Shown in pieces: positions 24,714 to 34,287 of a DNA stretch of 64,000 bases (within the stretch, counting starts at the first letter, position 1; each line of letters starts with the position of its first letter). The notes below the pieces were generated by a model. It had not been told where the DNA came from and did not search any database. It was given only the letters and a program-made list of their open reading frames with translations. The DNA comes from Terriglobales bacterium (GTDB taxonomy: Bacteria; Acidobacteriota; Terriglobia; Terriglobales; Acidobacteriaceae). A program made the translations under genes and the position numbers. The DNA lies in the NCBI GenBank assembly GCA_025980765.1, contig JAICXB010000007.1:26298-90297 (forward strand), read 5' to 3'.

Positions 24714-24810
24714 AGGGCAACATCGGAACGGCCTGCGGTAGCGGGCCGCGCTTTTGAAGTCCAGAGCCACAAGCACGGCCCGCTACCACAGGCCGTTCCG
24801 ATGTTGCCCT
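24714..24810. repeat. 35-bp inverted repeat with 27-base loop
   Basis: The left arm 24714-24748 (begins AGGGCAACATCGGAACGGCC) and right arm 24776-24810 (ends GGCCGTTCCGATGTTGCCCT) pair over 35 positions with a single C/T difference that would still pair as G-U in RNA. It lies in the gene-free stretch 24564-24877, upstream of the DUF5666 gene. No other feature is seen there. Confidence 0.85.
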
Positions 24811-24877
24811 TGGCACACAAATTTACAAACTTCTGACGTGCATCGTCCGTATTCTTGGTTAGAGTTCAGGTACTTAG

Positions 24878-25630
24878 ATGATGCGATTATGGAAACTCGT
24901 GGTTCTTGCCGTTTTCCTGTCCGGCATCCTGCTGCAAGGTCAGCAGCCGACGGCAGGCGCGCGCGAGGAGCAATCCCACGGGGATCAGTCCCGCCCGGAA
25001 TCAGGTCGCCGGTTTCGCGGCGTCTTCGGAACCATTACGGAAATCTCCGGCTCGAGTCTGAAACTGAAGACGCCTGCCGGAGCCATCGCCATCGTGCAGA
25101 TCGGCGGTGAAACGCAATTCCGCAAAGAACGCCAACCTGCCAAGCTCTCCGATTTCAAGGTGGGCGACAGCATCGCCGTCCGCGGAGATTCCACCGGCAA
25201 CAATGTCTGGACCGCGCGCATGATCTCATCGGCGCCGAATCCTGCCGAGGCCCAGGCCCGTTTTCGCGAGGGATTGGGTAAGCAATTTATCGTCGGCGAC
25301 GTCAAATCGACCGATCCGCCAAAGATCACACTCCAGCGCGTGGACGGAGTGGAGCAGACTATCGAAGCCGACGAGAACACATCCTTCAAACGCCAGAATG
25401 AAAGCATCACCCTGCCCGATCTCAAGGCTGGGGATACCGTGTTTGCGCGCGGCGAACTGAAAGATGGGATTTTTGTTCCATCCGAGATTCGCGTGGTCGA
25501 TCCGCAGATGGCACAGCGCATGAAGCAGAGAGGCGGTGGAATGTTTATTTCCAAGCCCGCCAACGACAATTCCACAAAATCGAGCACCCCGCCTCAAGAA
25601 GCTCCTAAGCCGGACGCGCCACAGCAGTAA
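24878..25630 (+). CDS. DUF5666 domain-containing exported protein
   Basis: The 250-residue protein has a signal peptide (MMRLWKLVVLAVFLSGILLQ). Two similar beta-rich modules follow: 'FGTITEISGSSLKLKTPAG ... LSDFKVGDSIAVRG' and 'GDVKSTDPPKITLQRVDGVEQTIEADENTSF ... LPDLKAGDTVFARGELKDG'. These match the OB-like DUF5666 repeat. The C-terminus is Pro/Lys-rich and disordered. It ends three bases before the TonB-dependent receptor gene, so the two are co-transcribed. The role is unknown; a periplasmic accessory to the receptor is an inference from the pairing. Confidence 0.8.
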   Translation: MMRLWKLVVLAVFLSGILLQGQQPTAGAREEQSHGDQSRPESGRRFRGVFGTITEISGSSLKLKTPAGAIAIVQIGGETQFRKERQPAKLSDFKVGDSIAVRGDSTGNNVWTARMISSAPNPAEAQARFREGLGKQFIVGDVKSTDPPKITLQRVDGVEQTIEADENTSFKRQNESITLPDLKAGDTVFARGELKDGIFVPSEIRVVDPQMAQRMKQRGGGMFISKPANDNSTKSSTPPQEAPKPDAPQQ

Positions 25631-25633
25631 TCC

Positions 25634-28600
25634 ATGATCGACAGCAACACCTTCTTTCGTTTCGGCGCCTGGGCGCGAGTGGCACTGCTGGCCTGCACTC
25701 TTGTTCCCCTCGGGTTTTGCCAACAGAAATCTGGTTCGCCGGCGGTCGCTCAGCCGTCCCCTTCGACAGAGGCGGCCCCGGAATCAGCGCAGGCTAAAGC
25801 CGTCGTCATAGTTCGCGGATTGGTGAAGGCCGGAAGCACGCCGTTGCCGGGCGCCACGGTCACCGCTTCAAACACCTTAACTGGGAAGACGACCAGCGCG
25901 GCCACCAATATTGACGGTTCATATTCGCTAACGCTTCCAGGGCGAGGGCGTTACGTGATCAAGGCAGAACTGGCGGCATTTGCACCCAGCACGAAAGAAG
26001 TCGTGATCACTCCGGCGGCGCCTCAGGCCACCGTCGATGCCGACCTGATGCTGGCCTCGCGGGCCCAGATTCTGGCTGCGCAACAGCAACAGCAATCCGC
26101 CGGCGCAACTCAGCAGATTGCGGCGGCACTCGCCAACCGTGGCATGCAGAGCCTCTCGCTCAGCGGTGAAACAACGAATGCTGGAGAGAGCGGCGACACT
26201 GCCGGAGCCCAGAACCTGGGCGGACTGCCATTAAACGGCGCTGGGGCGGAAGGTCCCACCGAGTCCGTCGCGATTACCGGCGCGATGGGACAAGCGCAGA
26301 ATTTCGGCATGAATCCCGACGAGATGGAAGACCGCATTCAGGAATTCCGCGAACGTGCGCAAAGAGAGGCAGGTGCAGGTGGCGGGAGTGTTGGAATAGT
26401 CGGCCGCGGTGAAGGTGGCGGATTCGGCGGCCCGGGAGTATTCGTGCTGGGAGGACGCGCAGGCAAGTTCAACATAAACCAACCGCATGGCTCTCTCTTC
26501 TACACCGCGGGCAATTCCATCTTTGATGCCAAGCCTTTTTCATTCACCGGAGATTTCACGCCGAAACCTTCCTATGACCAAAACCGCTTCGGCGCGGTGA
26601 TTGGAAGTCCACTGGTCATCCCGCACGTCATCAAGAGCGACAAAACTTTTGTCTTCGGCGGCTGGACGGGAAACCGCAACACCACACCTTACGATCAGTT
26701 CTCCACCGTTCCCACTCTGGAGGAGCGCGCGGGAAATTTCAGTGGCGTGACGCTGCCGAATGGCGCGCCGGTGCAGCTTCTTGATCCAGTCACCGGCCAG
26801 CCCTTCGCGAATAACACCCTCACCAGCATCAGCCCAGCAGCGCAGGAGCTGATGAAGTTCATCCCGCTCCCGAATCTTCCGGGCACTCGGCAGAATTTTC
26901 ACTTCGTCAGCTCGCTCGATCAAAATCAGGACCAGATCTTCGCCCGAGTGATTCACAACTTCGGCGAGGGCTCAACCGCATTCATGCCTTTCGGTGGCGG
27001 AGGCCGCGGCGGGGGAAGACGAACCCGCAACAATATCAATTTCAATTTGAATTACAGCGACTCTCATGCCCAAACTTCCAATCCATTTCCTGCGCTGCTC
27101 GGCGCCAGCCAGGTGTCGGGCATCACGACTGGCATAGGTTGGGTGGTAAGCAAGGGCAAGCTCACCAACAATCTGCGCTTCAACTACAACCGCAGCCATA
27201 CAGAACTGGACAACCAGTATCAGGACAAGCAGAACGTAGCCGCGGAAGCGGGTGTCGGCGGCGTCTCCCAAAATCCCTTCGACTTCGGCGTGCCGGCGCT
27301 TTCCTTCAACGATTTTCAAAGCGTGCGCGATGCCCCCGCGCAGTTGAGCACGAATCAGACATTTTCGTTTTCTGAAAGCGTGATCTGGCGGCTGAAAAAG
27401 CACAATCTCCGCTTCGGCGGCGATTTTCGCCGGCTCTACAACGATCTGCGCTCCGACCAGAACGCGCGCGGCAGCTTCACCTTCACTGGATTTGCCACAG
27501 GCTTCGATTTCGCCGACTTCCTGTTAGGGCTGCCGCAACTTGCTTCCGTCCAGGCGGGCAGCACCACCTACAACTTTCGCGCGAACTCCTGGGACCTGTT
27601 CGTTCAGGACGATTGGCGATTGAGCGGCAATCTCAGTCTGAATCTTGGCCTGCGCTACGAATATGTTTCTCCTTTCAGCGAAGCGCATGACCAGCTGGTG
27701 AATCTCGATATCAATTCGGGAATCACGGCGGTAGCCCCGGTATTCCCCGGCAGCAGCGGTCCATTTACCGGCGGCTTCCCCTCTACGGTGGTCGAGCCCG
27801 ATCGCAACAATTTCGCGCCGCGCATCGGGATCGCATGGAAGCCGATGAAGAAGACGGTGGTGCGCGCCGGCTACGGCATCAACTTCAACACCACGCAGTA
27901 TGGCGCCATCGTGCAGAACCTGGCGTTCCAGCCGCCGTTCGCATTTACTGAGACCAACGTCAGTTCGGCGGCCAATCTGCTCACTTTGGCCAATAGCTTT
28001 TCCGCAGTCTCTGCGCCCGGCGTCACCAACAATTTCGCGGTGGACAAGAATTACAAGCTTGGCTACGTGCAAATTTGGAACCTGGACATTCAGCGCGAGC
28101 TCACGCCATCGCTGCTGCTGAACGTCGCTTATAACGGCTCGAAAGGGACTGATCTCGACATCCAGCGCGCTCCCAACCGTCTTCCCGACGGGACGTTGCG
28201 AATTCCAGGAGTGCAGCCGTTTATTCTGGAAACCTCACAGGGCGACTCGATCTTTCATTCCGGCAGCGTGCGTGTGCGCAAGCGGCTGCGGCATGGGATG
28301 TCAGCTTCCGGAAGTTACGTGTTCTCGAAGTCAATCGACAATGCCTCCAGCATCGGCGGCGGGGCGGTGGTGGTGGCGCAGAACGATCTCGATCTCGCCG
28401 CCGAACGCGGGCTCTCCAGCTTCGATCAGCGGCATCGCTTGACCGGGAACTTCCTCGTGGAGCTTCCCTTCGGCACCGGCAAGAAATGGTTGAATCGCGG
28501 AGGCGCGCTGGGCGACATCTTTGGAGACTGGCAATGGAGCGGCGATTTCACAATCGCCTCGGGCCTGCCCTTTACTCCGAGAATTTTGGGCGACTTTAGC

Positions 28601-28969
28601 GATGTTGCCCAGGGCCTTAACGGCACCCTGCGTGCGGACCTGACGGGAGCGCCCATCTCCGTAGCAGATCCTACGGTGCTGGATTGGTTCAACATCGCGG
28701 CCTTCATTAAGCCGCCACCCGGACAGTTTGGAGACGCGCGTCGCAACATCATCACCGGCCCAGGGCAGCTTAGCTTCGATATGGCGGTCAGCAAGACCTT
28801 GCTGGTCCGGGACACCCGCGCGCTGGAGCTGCGACTGGCGGCAAACAACGTCTTCAATCGCCCGCAGTTCACGGCCATTGACACCGTGCTGAACTCTCCC
28901 ACGTTTGGGCAGGTCATCAGCGTAGGCGCGATGCGCCGGGTAACCTTCACGGCGAGGTATCGGTTTTGA
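25634..28969 (+). CDS. TonB-dependent receptor-like outer-membrane protein (Oar-type)
   Basis: The 1111-residue protein has a signal peptide and a carboxypeptidase-regulatory-like Ig domain (about 55-145: 'IVRGLVKAGSTPLPGATVTASNTLTGKTTSAATNIDGSYSLTLPG'). A Gln/Gly-rich linker and a large beta-barrel follow (for example 'FVQDDWRLSGNLSLNLGLRYEY', 'APRIGIAWKP', 'RAGYGINFN'), ending in aromatic RYRF. These Oar-like proteins are abundant in Acidobacteriota and are presumed to import or bind large substrates. The plug region is atypical and Gly-rich (GGGSVGIVGRGEGGGFGG). It is co-transcribed with the DUF5666 gene. Confidence 0.88.
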   Translation: MIDSNTFFRFGAWARVALLACTLVPLGFCQQKSGSPAVAQPSPSTEAAPESAQAKAVVIVRGLVKAGSTPLPGATVTASNTLTGKTTSAATNIDGSYSLTLPGRGRYVIKAELAAFAPSTKEVVITPAAPQATVDADLMLASRAQILAAQQQQQSAGATQQIAAALANRGMQSLSLSGETTNAGESGDTAGAQNLGGLPLNGAGAEGPTESVAITGAMGQAQNFGMNPDEMEDRIQEFRERAQREAGAGGGSVGIVGRGEGGGFGGPGVFVLGGRAGKFNINQPHGSLFYTAGNSIFDAKPFSFTGDFTPKPSYDQNRFGAVIGSPLVIPHVIKSDKTFVFGGWTGNRNTTPYDQFSTVPTLEERAGNFSGVTLPNGAPVQLLDPVTGQPFANNTLTSISPAAQELMKFIPLPNLPGTRQNFHFVSSLDQNQDQIFARVIHNFGEGSTAFMPFGGGGRGGGRRTRNNINFNLNYSDSHAQTSNPFPALLGASQVSGITTGIGWVVSKGKLTNNLRFNYNRSHTELDNQYQDKQNVAAEAGVGGVSQNPFDFGVPALSFNDFQSVRDAPAQLSTNQTFSFSESVIWRLKKHNLRFGGDFRRLYNDLRSDQNARGSFTFTGFATGFDFADFLLGLPQLASVQAGSTTYNFRANSWDLFVQDDWRLSGNLSLNLGLRYEYVSPFSEAHDQLVNLDINSGITAVAPVFPGSSGPFTGGFPSTVVEPDRNNFAPRIGIAWKPMKKTVVRAGYGINFNTTQYGAIVQNLAFQPPFAFTETNVSSAANLLTLANSFSAVSAPGVTNNFAVDKNYKLGYVQIWNLDIQRELTPSLLLNVAYNGSKGTDLDIQRAPNRLPDGTLRIPGVQPFILETSQGDSIFHSGSVRVRKRLRHGMSASGSYVFSKSIDNASSIGGGAVVVAQNDLDLAAERGLSSFDQRHRLTGNFLVELPFGTGKKWLNRGGALGDIFGDWQWSGDFTIASGLPFTPRILGDFSDVAQGLNGTLRADLTGAPISVADPTVLDWFNIAAFIKPPPGQFGDARRNIITGPGQLSFDMAVSKTLLVRDTRALELRLAANNVFNRPQFTAIDTVLNSPTFGQVISVGAMRRVTFTARYRF

Positions 28970-29067
28970 TGGAAAAGTGCCTTCCAAGGGGTCAGGGGCG
29001 CAGTTGGGATATAGCCAAGCGCCGTCCAAATTCACGGATGGACCGCCCATCCGGATTCCGGCTGTGG

Positions 29068-29295
29068 AAATCTCGCGGGCTTTCCTGTTCATTTCCTGTT
29101 AATTTACCGATTTTTCTTGGAATTCCCTTCAACTCCAAGATCCGGAACGGGTTACACGATTTTTTGGCGTCGTCTGTTCCTATCCTGTTCCTTTCCTCAC
29201 CAAACTGCGAAATTCGCGAGTTTTGGGCCGAATTCGAAGATTTAGATCAGCAGCGGCAAAATTTCCCTACATTTTTCCCTGTTCTCAGGAAAGCT
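29068..29295 (+). repeat. Dispersed element, copy 2 of 3 (about 225 bp)
   Basis: It begins AAATCTCGCGGGCTTTCCTG, includes CTATCCTGTTCCTTTCCTC and CGCGAGTTTTGGGC, and ends TTTTTCCCTGTTCTCAGG. Copy 1 at 150-376 matches over the whole length. The end AGGAAAG serves as the apparent SD of the VWFA gene starting at 29296. It fills the gene-free stretch 28970-29295. Confidence 0.75.
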
Positions 29296-31467
29296 ATGAG
29301 CAAATCGCTGAACCGGTGGTCTACATCATTAACCAAATTCCTGTTCCTCCTCGCGCTGTTATTGCCTGCCGTATTCGCCCAGAGCGCCGCGGGCCAATCT
29401 CAGGACCGCGATGGATACGTCATTAAGGTCAACAGCGACCTGGTGCTGACCAACGTGGTGGTTCGCGACAAGAAGGGCAATCTCGTCCGCGATCTTAAGG
29501 AAACCGATTTCACCATCTACGAGGATGGCAAACCGCAGCACGTGGCCAGCTTCGATTTTGAGAACGTCGATGCGCTTGTCACTGCCGGAGTAGCGGGCCC
29601 GACCGTCAGCGGCACGACCGCGCCGCCGCGAATCATAGGAAGCAACGAGCCTTTGCGGAAGCAGGAGTTGAAGAACCATCGCCTGATTGTGCTGTTTTTC
29701 GACTTCGGATCGATGGAGCCCGATGACATTGACCGTGCCGTCTCAGCCGCGCAGAACTATATCGATCGGCAGATGGCGCCGGCCGATCTGGTCGCAGTCA
29801 TTTCGCTCGCTTCGTCCATGCGCGTCGATCAGGACTTCACCAGCGATAAGGCCAGATTAGCTGCGGTGCTTCGCGGCTACACCTCCGGTGAAGGGCAGGG
29901 ATTCCAAAACGGGGACACCGGCGGTTCCGAGGGCACACCCGACACCGGAGGCTCCTTCACCGCGGACGACAGCGAGTACAACCAGTTCAATACCGATCGC
30001 AAGCTGCAGGCCATCGAGTCCATTGCCAAATCTCTTTCGAAGATTGACGAGAAGAAGTCGCTAATCTATTTCAGCAATGGCGTGAGCCGCTCCGGAATTG
30101 AGAATCAGGTGGAATTGCGCGCGGCCACGAACGCCGCCGTGCAGTCAAACATGGCCATCTATGCGCTGGATGTGCGCGGACTGCAGGCGTTCCCGCCCGG
30201 CGGCGAAGCGCAGAGCGCCAGTTTGCGCGGCCGATCCAGCTACAACGGCGCCGGAGTGCTGGCGCAATTCGACAGCAACGCCGATAGTCAGGAAACACTC
30301 ACCACACTGGCTGGCGATACCGGCGGCAAGGCATTCCTCGATTCCAACGATCTCAGCGGCGTTTTCACCGCCGTGCAAAAGGACACTTCGTCCTATTACG
30401 TTGTCGGCTATCGCAGCAGCAATCCGCAGATGAATGGCAAGTTCCGGCGCATCAAGGTGGTGGTGGACCGTCCCGATGTGAAACTCGAATATCGCTCCGG
30501 GTACTACGGCCCCAAAGATTACGCGCACTTTGACAAGGAAGATCGCGAACAGCAGATGCAGGACGAACTTCTGTCCGAGCTGCCGGATGCAGACGTTGCA
30601 GTGTATCTTGCCGCGGCTTACTTCCGGCTGGACGATGCGCACTACTACATTCCGATTTCGCTGATCATTCCCGGCTCGCAAATTCCGTTTGTGTCGGACA
30701 AGGACAAGGACCGCGCAACCATCGACATCATCGGCGTGGTGCAGGACGAGTTTAAGCATCCCATCGGCAATGCCCGCGAAACCGTGAAGCTCGCCGTCGA
30801 CGAATCCCGCCAGGTGCGCCGGAAGAACGTGCAGTACAACACCGGCTTCGTTCTGCCGCCGGGCAAGTTCCACATCAAATTTGTGGTGCGTGAAAACCAG
30901 ACCGGCCGCCTGGGTTCATTCGAAACCGATGTAAGGGTTCCCGATCTGCGCAAAGCGCCGCTGCGGATGAGTTCCATCGTGCTCGCCAGCCAGCGGCAGC
31001 CGGCCACGGCCAGGAAGAACAATCCCAATCCGCTGATCCGGGATGGGCAGGAGCTCGTGCCTAACATTACTCATGTCTTCTCTCCCGAGCAGCATCTCTA
31101 CATGCAGTACGAGGTCTATGAACCATCGAAAGAGAAGCATGAGCTGACTTTAACTGGGGCGCAAGGAGCGCAGAAAATCCAGAAGAACTCGGTGCGAGTG
31201 CTCACGAATGTCGAGTTCCTGCAGGGCAATGCCAAGGTTTACGAATCGCCAATGGTCGAAGCCCGGGAGATCAACGCGCCTGAGCGCAAAGCAGCAGTGT
31301 TCCAGCTCGACGTGCCGCTCGCGAAGCTTCGGCCCGGCTTGTACACCTGCCAAGTCAACGTGATCGATGATGCCGCGGGAGCTTTCGCATTCCCGCGATT
31401 GGCCATTCTGGTGAGAGCTGCAAAACCAGCCGCACAACAGTCAGCAGCGAATTCGGTTCCGCGATAA
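29296..31467 (+). CDS. VWFA domain-containing secreted protein
   Basis: I choose ATG 29296 (MSKSLNRWSTSLTKFLFLLALLLPAVFA), which gives a clean signal peptide and 723 residues; the open frame upstream only crosses a repeat. The family module (VNSDLVLTNVVVRDKKGNLVRDL, DFTIYEDGKPQ) precedes a VWFA fold with 'RLIVLFFDFGSMEPDD', again lacking the full DxSxS. 'KKSLIYFSNGVSRSG', 'LAGDTGGKAFLDSNDL' and 'YYVVGYRSSNP' are typical of acidobacterial members. The C-terminal third is beta-rich and similar in style to the two VWFA proteins at the window start. Confidence 0.87.
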   Translation: MSKSLNRWSTSLTKFLFLLALLLPAVFAQSAAGQSQDRDGYVIKVNSDLVLTNVVVRDKKGNLVRDLKETDFTIYEDGKPQHVASFDFENVDALVTAGVAGPTVSGTTAPPRIIGSNEPLRKQELKNHRLIVLFFDFGSMEPDDIDRAVSAAQNYIDRQMAPADLVAVISLASSMRVDQDFTSDKARLAAVLRGYTSGEGQGFQNGDTGGSEGTPDTGGSFTADDSEYNQFNTDRKLQAIESIAKSLSKIDEKKSLIYFSNGVSRSGIENQVELRAATNAAVQSNMAIYALDVRGLQAFPPGGEAQSASLRGRSSYNGAGVLAQFDSNADSQETLTTLAGDTGGKAFLDSNDLSGVFTAVQKDTSSYYVVGYRSSNPQMNGKFRRIKVVVDRPDVKLEYRSGYYGPKDYAHFDKEDREQQMQDELLSELPDADVAVYLAAAYFRLDDAHYYIPISLIIPGSQIPFVSDKDKDRATIDIIGVVQDEFKHPIGNARETVKLAVDESRQVRRKNVQYNTGFVLPPGKFHIKFVVRENQTGRLGSFETDVRVPDLRKAPLRMSSIVLASQRQPATARKNNPNPLIRDGQELVPNITHVFSPEQHLYMQYEVYEPSKEKHELTLTGAQGAQKIQKNSVRVLTNVEFLQGNAKVYESPMVEAREINAPERKAAVFQLDVPLAKLRPGLYTCQVNVIDDAAGAFAFPRLAILVRAAKPAAQQSAANSVPR

Positions 31468-31548
31468 TCCCCACGCAATGATTGCTCTTTTCCGCCTGAC
31501 CACAGCACGGCTCTCCCTCGCATCTCACTGAGCAGAGGAGACAATTTC

Positions 31549-33300
31549 ATGGCAAAAACGGCGGCGGATATCCTCGTCGAGCGGCTGATCGACTGGGGCG
31601 TTGACACTATCTTCGGCATTCCCGGCGACGGCATCAACGGCATCATGGAAGCGTTGCGCAAGCGCCAGGAGCAACTGCGGTTCATACAGGTGCGGCATGA
31701 AGAGTCCGCGGCATTTATGGCGTGCGGGTACGCGAAGTTTACCGGACGGTTAGGCGCGTGTCTGGCGACCTCCGGCCCCGGTGGCATTCATCTTCTGAAC
31801 GGCCTTTACGACGCCAAGCTGGATTCCCAGCCGGTGATCGCGATTACTGGAATGGCGTTTCACGACCTGGTGAATACCTTCACGCAACAAGATGTTGAGC
31901 TGGACAAGCTTTTCATGGATGTGGCGGTTTACAACACCCGCATCATGGGTCCGGCGCATGTCGAAGGCGTTGTCGATATCGCTTGCCGCACTGCATTGTC
32001 CTATCGCGGCGTCGCGCACATCACCATCTCCACTGACATTCAGGACATGGAGACGCAGGAGCGCTCAAAACGCAACATCAAGCATCATTCCGCCGACATC
32101 TACGCGCGCAGCGCGCGCCTGCCGAATGAAGCCGACCTGCGCCAGGCTGCCGACATCCTGAACAAGGGCAAAAAGGTTGTGATTATGGCCGGCGCCGGCG
32201 CGCTGCACGCCACCGATGAGCTCGAGGAATGCGCGGAACTGCTGGCCGGCCCCATCATAAAACCGTTGCTCGGCAAAGCTTGCGTTCCCGATGACAGCCC
32301 GTACACCACCGGCGGCATTGGCCTGCTGGGCACGCGTCCGTCGCAGGAGGCGATGGAAACCTGCGATACGCTGCTGATCGTCGGAACGTCATTCCCATAT
32401 ATAGAGTTCTATCCCAAACCGGAACAAGCCAAGGCGGTGCAAATCGAACTCGATCCAAAACGGCTCGGGCTGCGCTACCCGGTGGAGGTTGGACTCGTGG
32501 GCGACAGCGCCCGCAGCCTGGCTGAACTCAACAAACTGCTCGTCCGCAAGAAGGACCGCAGCTTTCTGGAAAAAGCGCAGAAGGGCATGCGCGAGTGGAA
32601 CAAGCTGATGCAATCACGCGCGCAGATCAAAGATAAGCCGATGCGTCCGCAGGTAGTCGCGCATGAACTGGGCAAGCGGTTACCGTCCAACGCAATCGTG
32701 ACCAGCGACAGCGGCACCATTACCACCTGGTGGGCGCGTCATGTGCCCGCGAAGCGCGGCCAAATGCATTCCTGTTCTGGGAATCTCGCCACCATGGCCT
32801 GCGGCCTGCCGTACGCGATCGCCGCGCAGGCAGCGCATCCCGACCGGCCGGTCTTCGCCATCGTCGGCGATGGCGGCTTCTCCATGCTGATGGCCGATTT
32901 CGTCACCGCAGTCAAGTATCAGCTTCCCATTCGCGTGTTGATCATCAAGAACAACGTGCTGGGACAAATCAAGTGGGAGCAGATGGTTTTCCTGGGTAAT
33001 CCCGAGTATGGGGTCCAACTGCATCCCATCGACTTCGCCGCTTACGCGCGCGCATGTGGCGGTAACGGCTTCACCATCGAAGATCCGAAACGCTGCGGAG
33101 ACATTCTCGACGAAGCCTTCAAGGTCGACGGCCCCGTGATCATTGAAGCCGTAGTCGATCCCCTCACTGCTCCGATGCCAGGCAAAATCAAAGCCGAGCA
33201 GGCGCTCAAGTTCGCCGAGGCATTGGCGCGAGGCGAACCCAACCGGGGCAAGATCGCATGGGAGAACATGGTCGAAGACCGCGTGCGCGAGCTGGTCTGA
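31549..33300 (+). CDS. Thiamine-diphosphate-dependent enzyme, PoxB/acetolactate-synthase-like
   Basis: The 583-residue protein has all three ThDP-enzyme domains. The N-terminal PYR domain has the activating Glu in 'VRHEESAAFMACGYAKFTGRLG'; the central domain has 'VVIMAGAGAL'. The C-terminal PP domain carries the GDG...NN signature (IVGDGGFSMLMADFVTAVKYQLPIRVLIIKNN). A conserved start (VDTIFGIPGDGINGIMEALRK) fits the pyruvate oxidase or pyruvate:quinone oxidoreductase group better than biosynthetic acetolactate synthase, and no regulatory-subunit gene is nearby. It would decarboxylate a 2-oxoacid such as pyruvate. A GAGGAGA SD lies 11 bases upstream. Confidence 0.85.
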   Translation: MAKTAADILVERLIDWGVDTIFGIPGDGINGIMEALRKRQEQLRFIQVRHEESAAFMACGYAKFTGRLGACLATSGPGGIHLLNGLYDAKLDSQPVIAITGMAFHDLVNTFTQQDVELDKLFMDVAVYNTRIMGPAHVEGVVDIACRTALSYRGVAHITISTDIQDMETQERSKRNIKHHSADIYARSARLPNEADLRQAADILNKGKKVVIMAGAGALHATDELEECAELLAGPIIKPLLGKACVPDDSPYTTGGIGLLGTRPSQEAMETCDTLLIVGTSFPYIEFYPKPEQAKAVQIELDPKRLGLRYPVEVGLVGDSARSLAELNKLLVRKKDRSFLEKAQKGMREWNKLMQSRAQIKDKPMRPQVVAHELGKRLPSNAIVTSDSGTITTWWARHVPAKRGQMHSCSGNLATMACGLPYAIAAQAAHPDRPVFAIVGDGGFSMLMADFVTAVKYQLPIRVLIIKNNVLGQIKWEQMVFLGNPEYGVQLHPIDFAAYARACGGNGFTIEDPKRCGDILDEAFKVDGPVIIEAVVDPLTAPMPGKIKAEQALKFAEALARGEPNRGKIAWENMVEDRVRELV

Positions 33301-33302
33301 AC

Positions 33303-33445
33303 CTCTTTCATTCCGAGCGGAGCGAGCAATCCCTACCGGACCAGGATGCATGGTTCGGCAGGGATTCTTGTTTGTGTCCTGAATGAGAGTGCTTGGCCAC
33401 ACGCACTATTGGTCCGACAGGAATTCCTAGCTACGCTCGGAATGA
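33303..33445. repeat. CATTCCGAGCG-type imperfect inverted repeat
   Basis: TCTTTCATTCCGAGCGGAGC on the left and GCTACGCTCGGAATGAAAGG on the right enclose inner arms GCAATCCCTACCGGACC and GGTCCGACAGGAATTCC. The right arm is part of the 3' end of the ABC ATPase gene, encoding its terminal FHSERS. Confidence 0.65.
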
Positions 33446-34248
33446 AAGGAAAGAGCTTCCGGCGTCGCCGCCAGCAACGTCCGAGTGTACTCGTGTTTGG
33501 GAGCCGTCGTGATCTGCTCCGCATCGCCGACCTCCACGATCTCTCCTCGGTGCATCACGGCAATCCGGGTTGAGAGATAACGCACGATCGGCATGGAATG
33601 GGAGATGAAGAGGTAAGTCAAGCCAAACTCTCGCTGCAGCTTCGCCAGCAAGTTCACGATCTGCGCGCCCACGCTTACGTCGAGCGCGGATACCGGTTCA
33701 TCGAGCACGATGAATTGCGGCTTTAGCGCGAGCGCGCGGGCGATGCCGATGCGCTGCCGCTGTCCCCCGGAAAACTCGTGGGGATAGCGCACCAGCGCGG
33801 ACTCCTCCAGTCCCACAGCCCGCATCAGTTCGCGCGCGCGCTGCTGCAGGTCGCCGTTCTCGCCTGAAGGCTCGCCGCCGTGAATCAGCCAGGGCTCGCG
33901 CACGATGTCCAGTACGCGCATCCGCGGATTCAGCGAAGCGAACGGGTCTTGAAATACAATCTGCATGTTGCGGCGCAGGCGACGCATCTCGGAAGCGGAG
34001 GCGGCCAGCACGTCAATCCCGCCTGACTCGGCCGGCGCTGCGAAAAAACGCACCGAGCCCGAAGTCGGCTCGATCAGACGCAGTATCATTCTTCCCAAAG
34101 TGGTCTTGCCGCAGCCAGACTCACCCACTAGTCCCAACGTCTCACCGGAAAAAATATCGAGGCACACTCGATCGACTGCGCGGAGCTCTCCGCGAGTTTG
34201 CGCATAGATCTTCGTGAGATCGCGTATTTCTACAAGAGCGGCGGGCAT
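33427..34248 (-). CDS. Peptide/nickel-type ABC transporter ATPase (OppF/DppF-like)
   Basis: The ATG at 34248 (MPAALVEIRDLTKIYA) gives 273 residues; an extension to 34320 would read through a hairpin. Walker A is GESGCGKTT, the signature is FSGGQRQRIGIARAL, Walker B is FIVLDEPVSALD, and the switch His is in 'LFISHSM'. The 'LLAATPEA' near the end is typical of Opp/Dpp ATPases that power peptide or nickel uptake. No permease, binding protein or second ATPase is adjacent. It must therefore work with components encoded elsewhere, or it is a remnant of an operon. Its last residues derive from a dispersed repeat. Confidence 0.85.
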   Translation of the reverse strand: MPAALVEIRDLTKIYAQTRGELRAVDRVCLDIFSGETLGLVGESGCGKTTLGRMILRLIEPTSGSVRFFAAPAESGGIDVLAASASEMRRLRRNMQIVFQDPFASLNPRMRVLDIVREPWLIHGGEPSGENGDLQQRARELMRAVGLEESALVRYPHEFSGGQRQRIGIARALALKPQFIVLDEPVSALDVSVGAQIVNLLAKLQREFGLTYLFISHSMPIVRYLSTRIAVMHRGEIVEVGDAEQITTAPKHEYTRTLLAATPEALSFHSERS

Positions 34249-34287
34249 GGGTGCGATGCTAGCACCAGGATCATTGCGTGATTTGGT

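Noticed and set aside
28966..29295. 110-residue N-terminal extension of the third VWFA protein
   Set aside because: It only translates the dispersed element. The ATG at 29296 starts a clean signal peptide.
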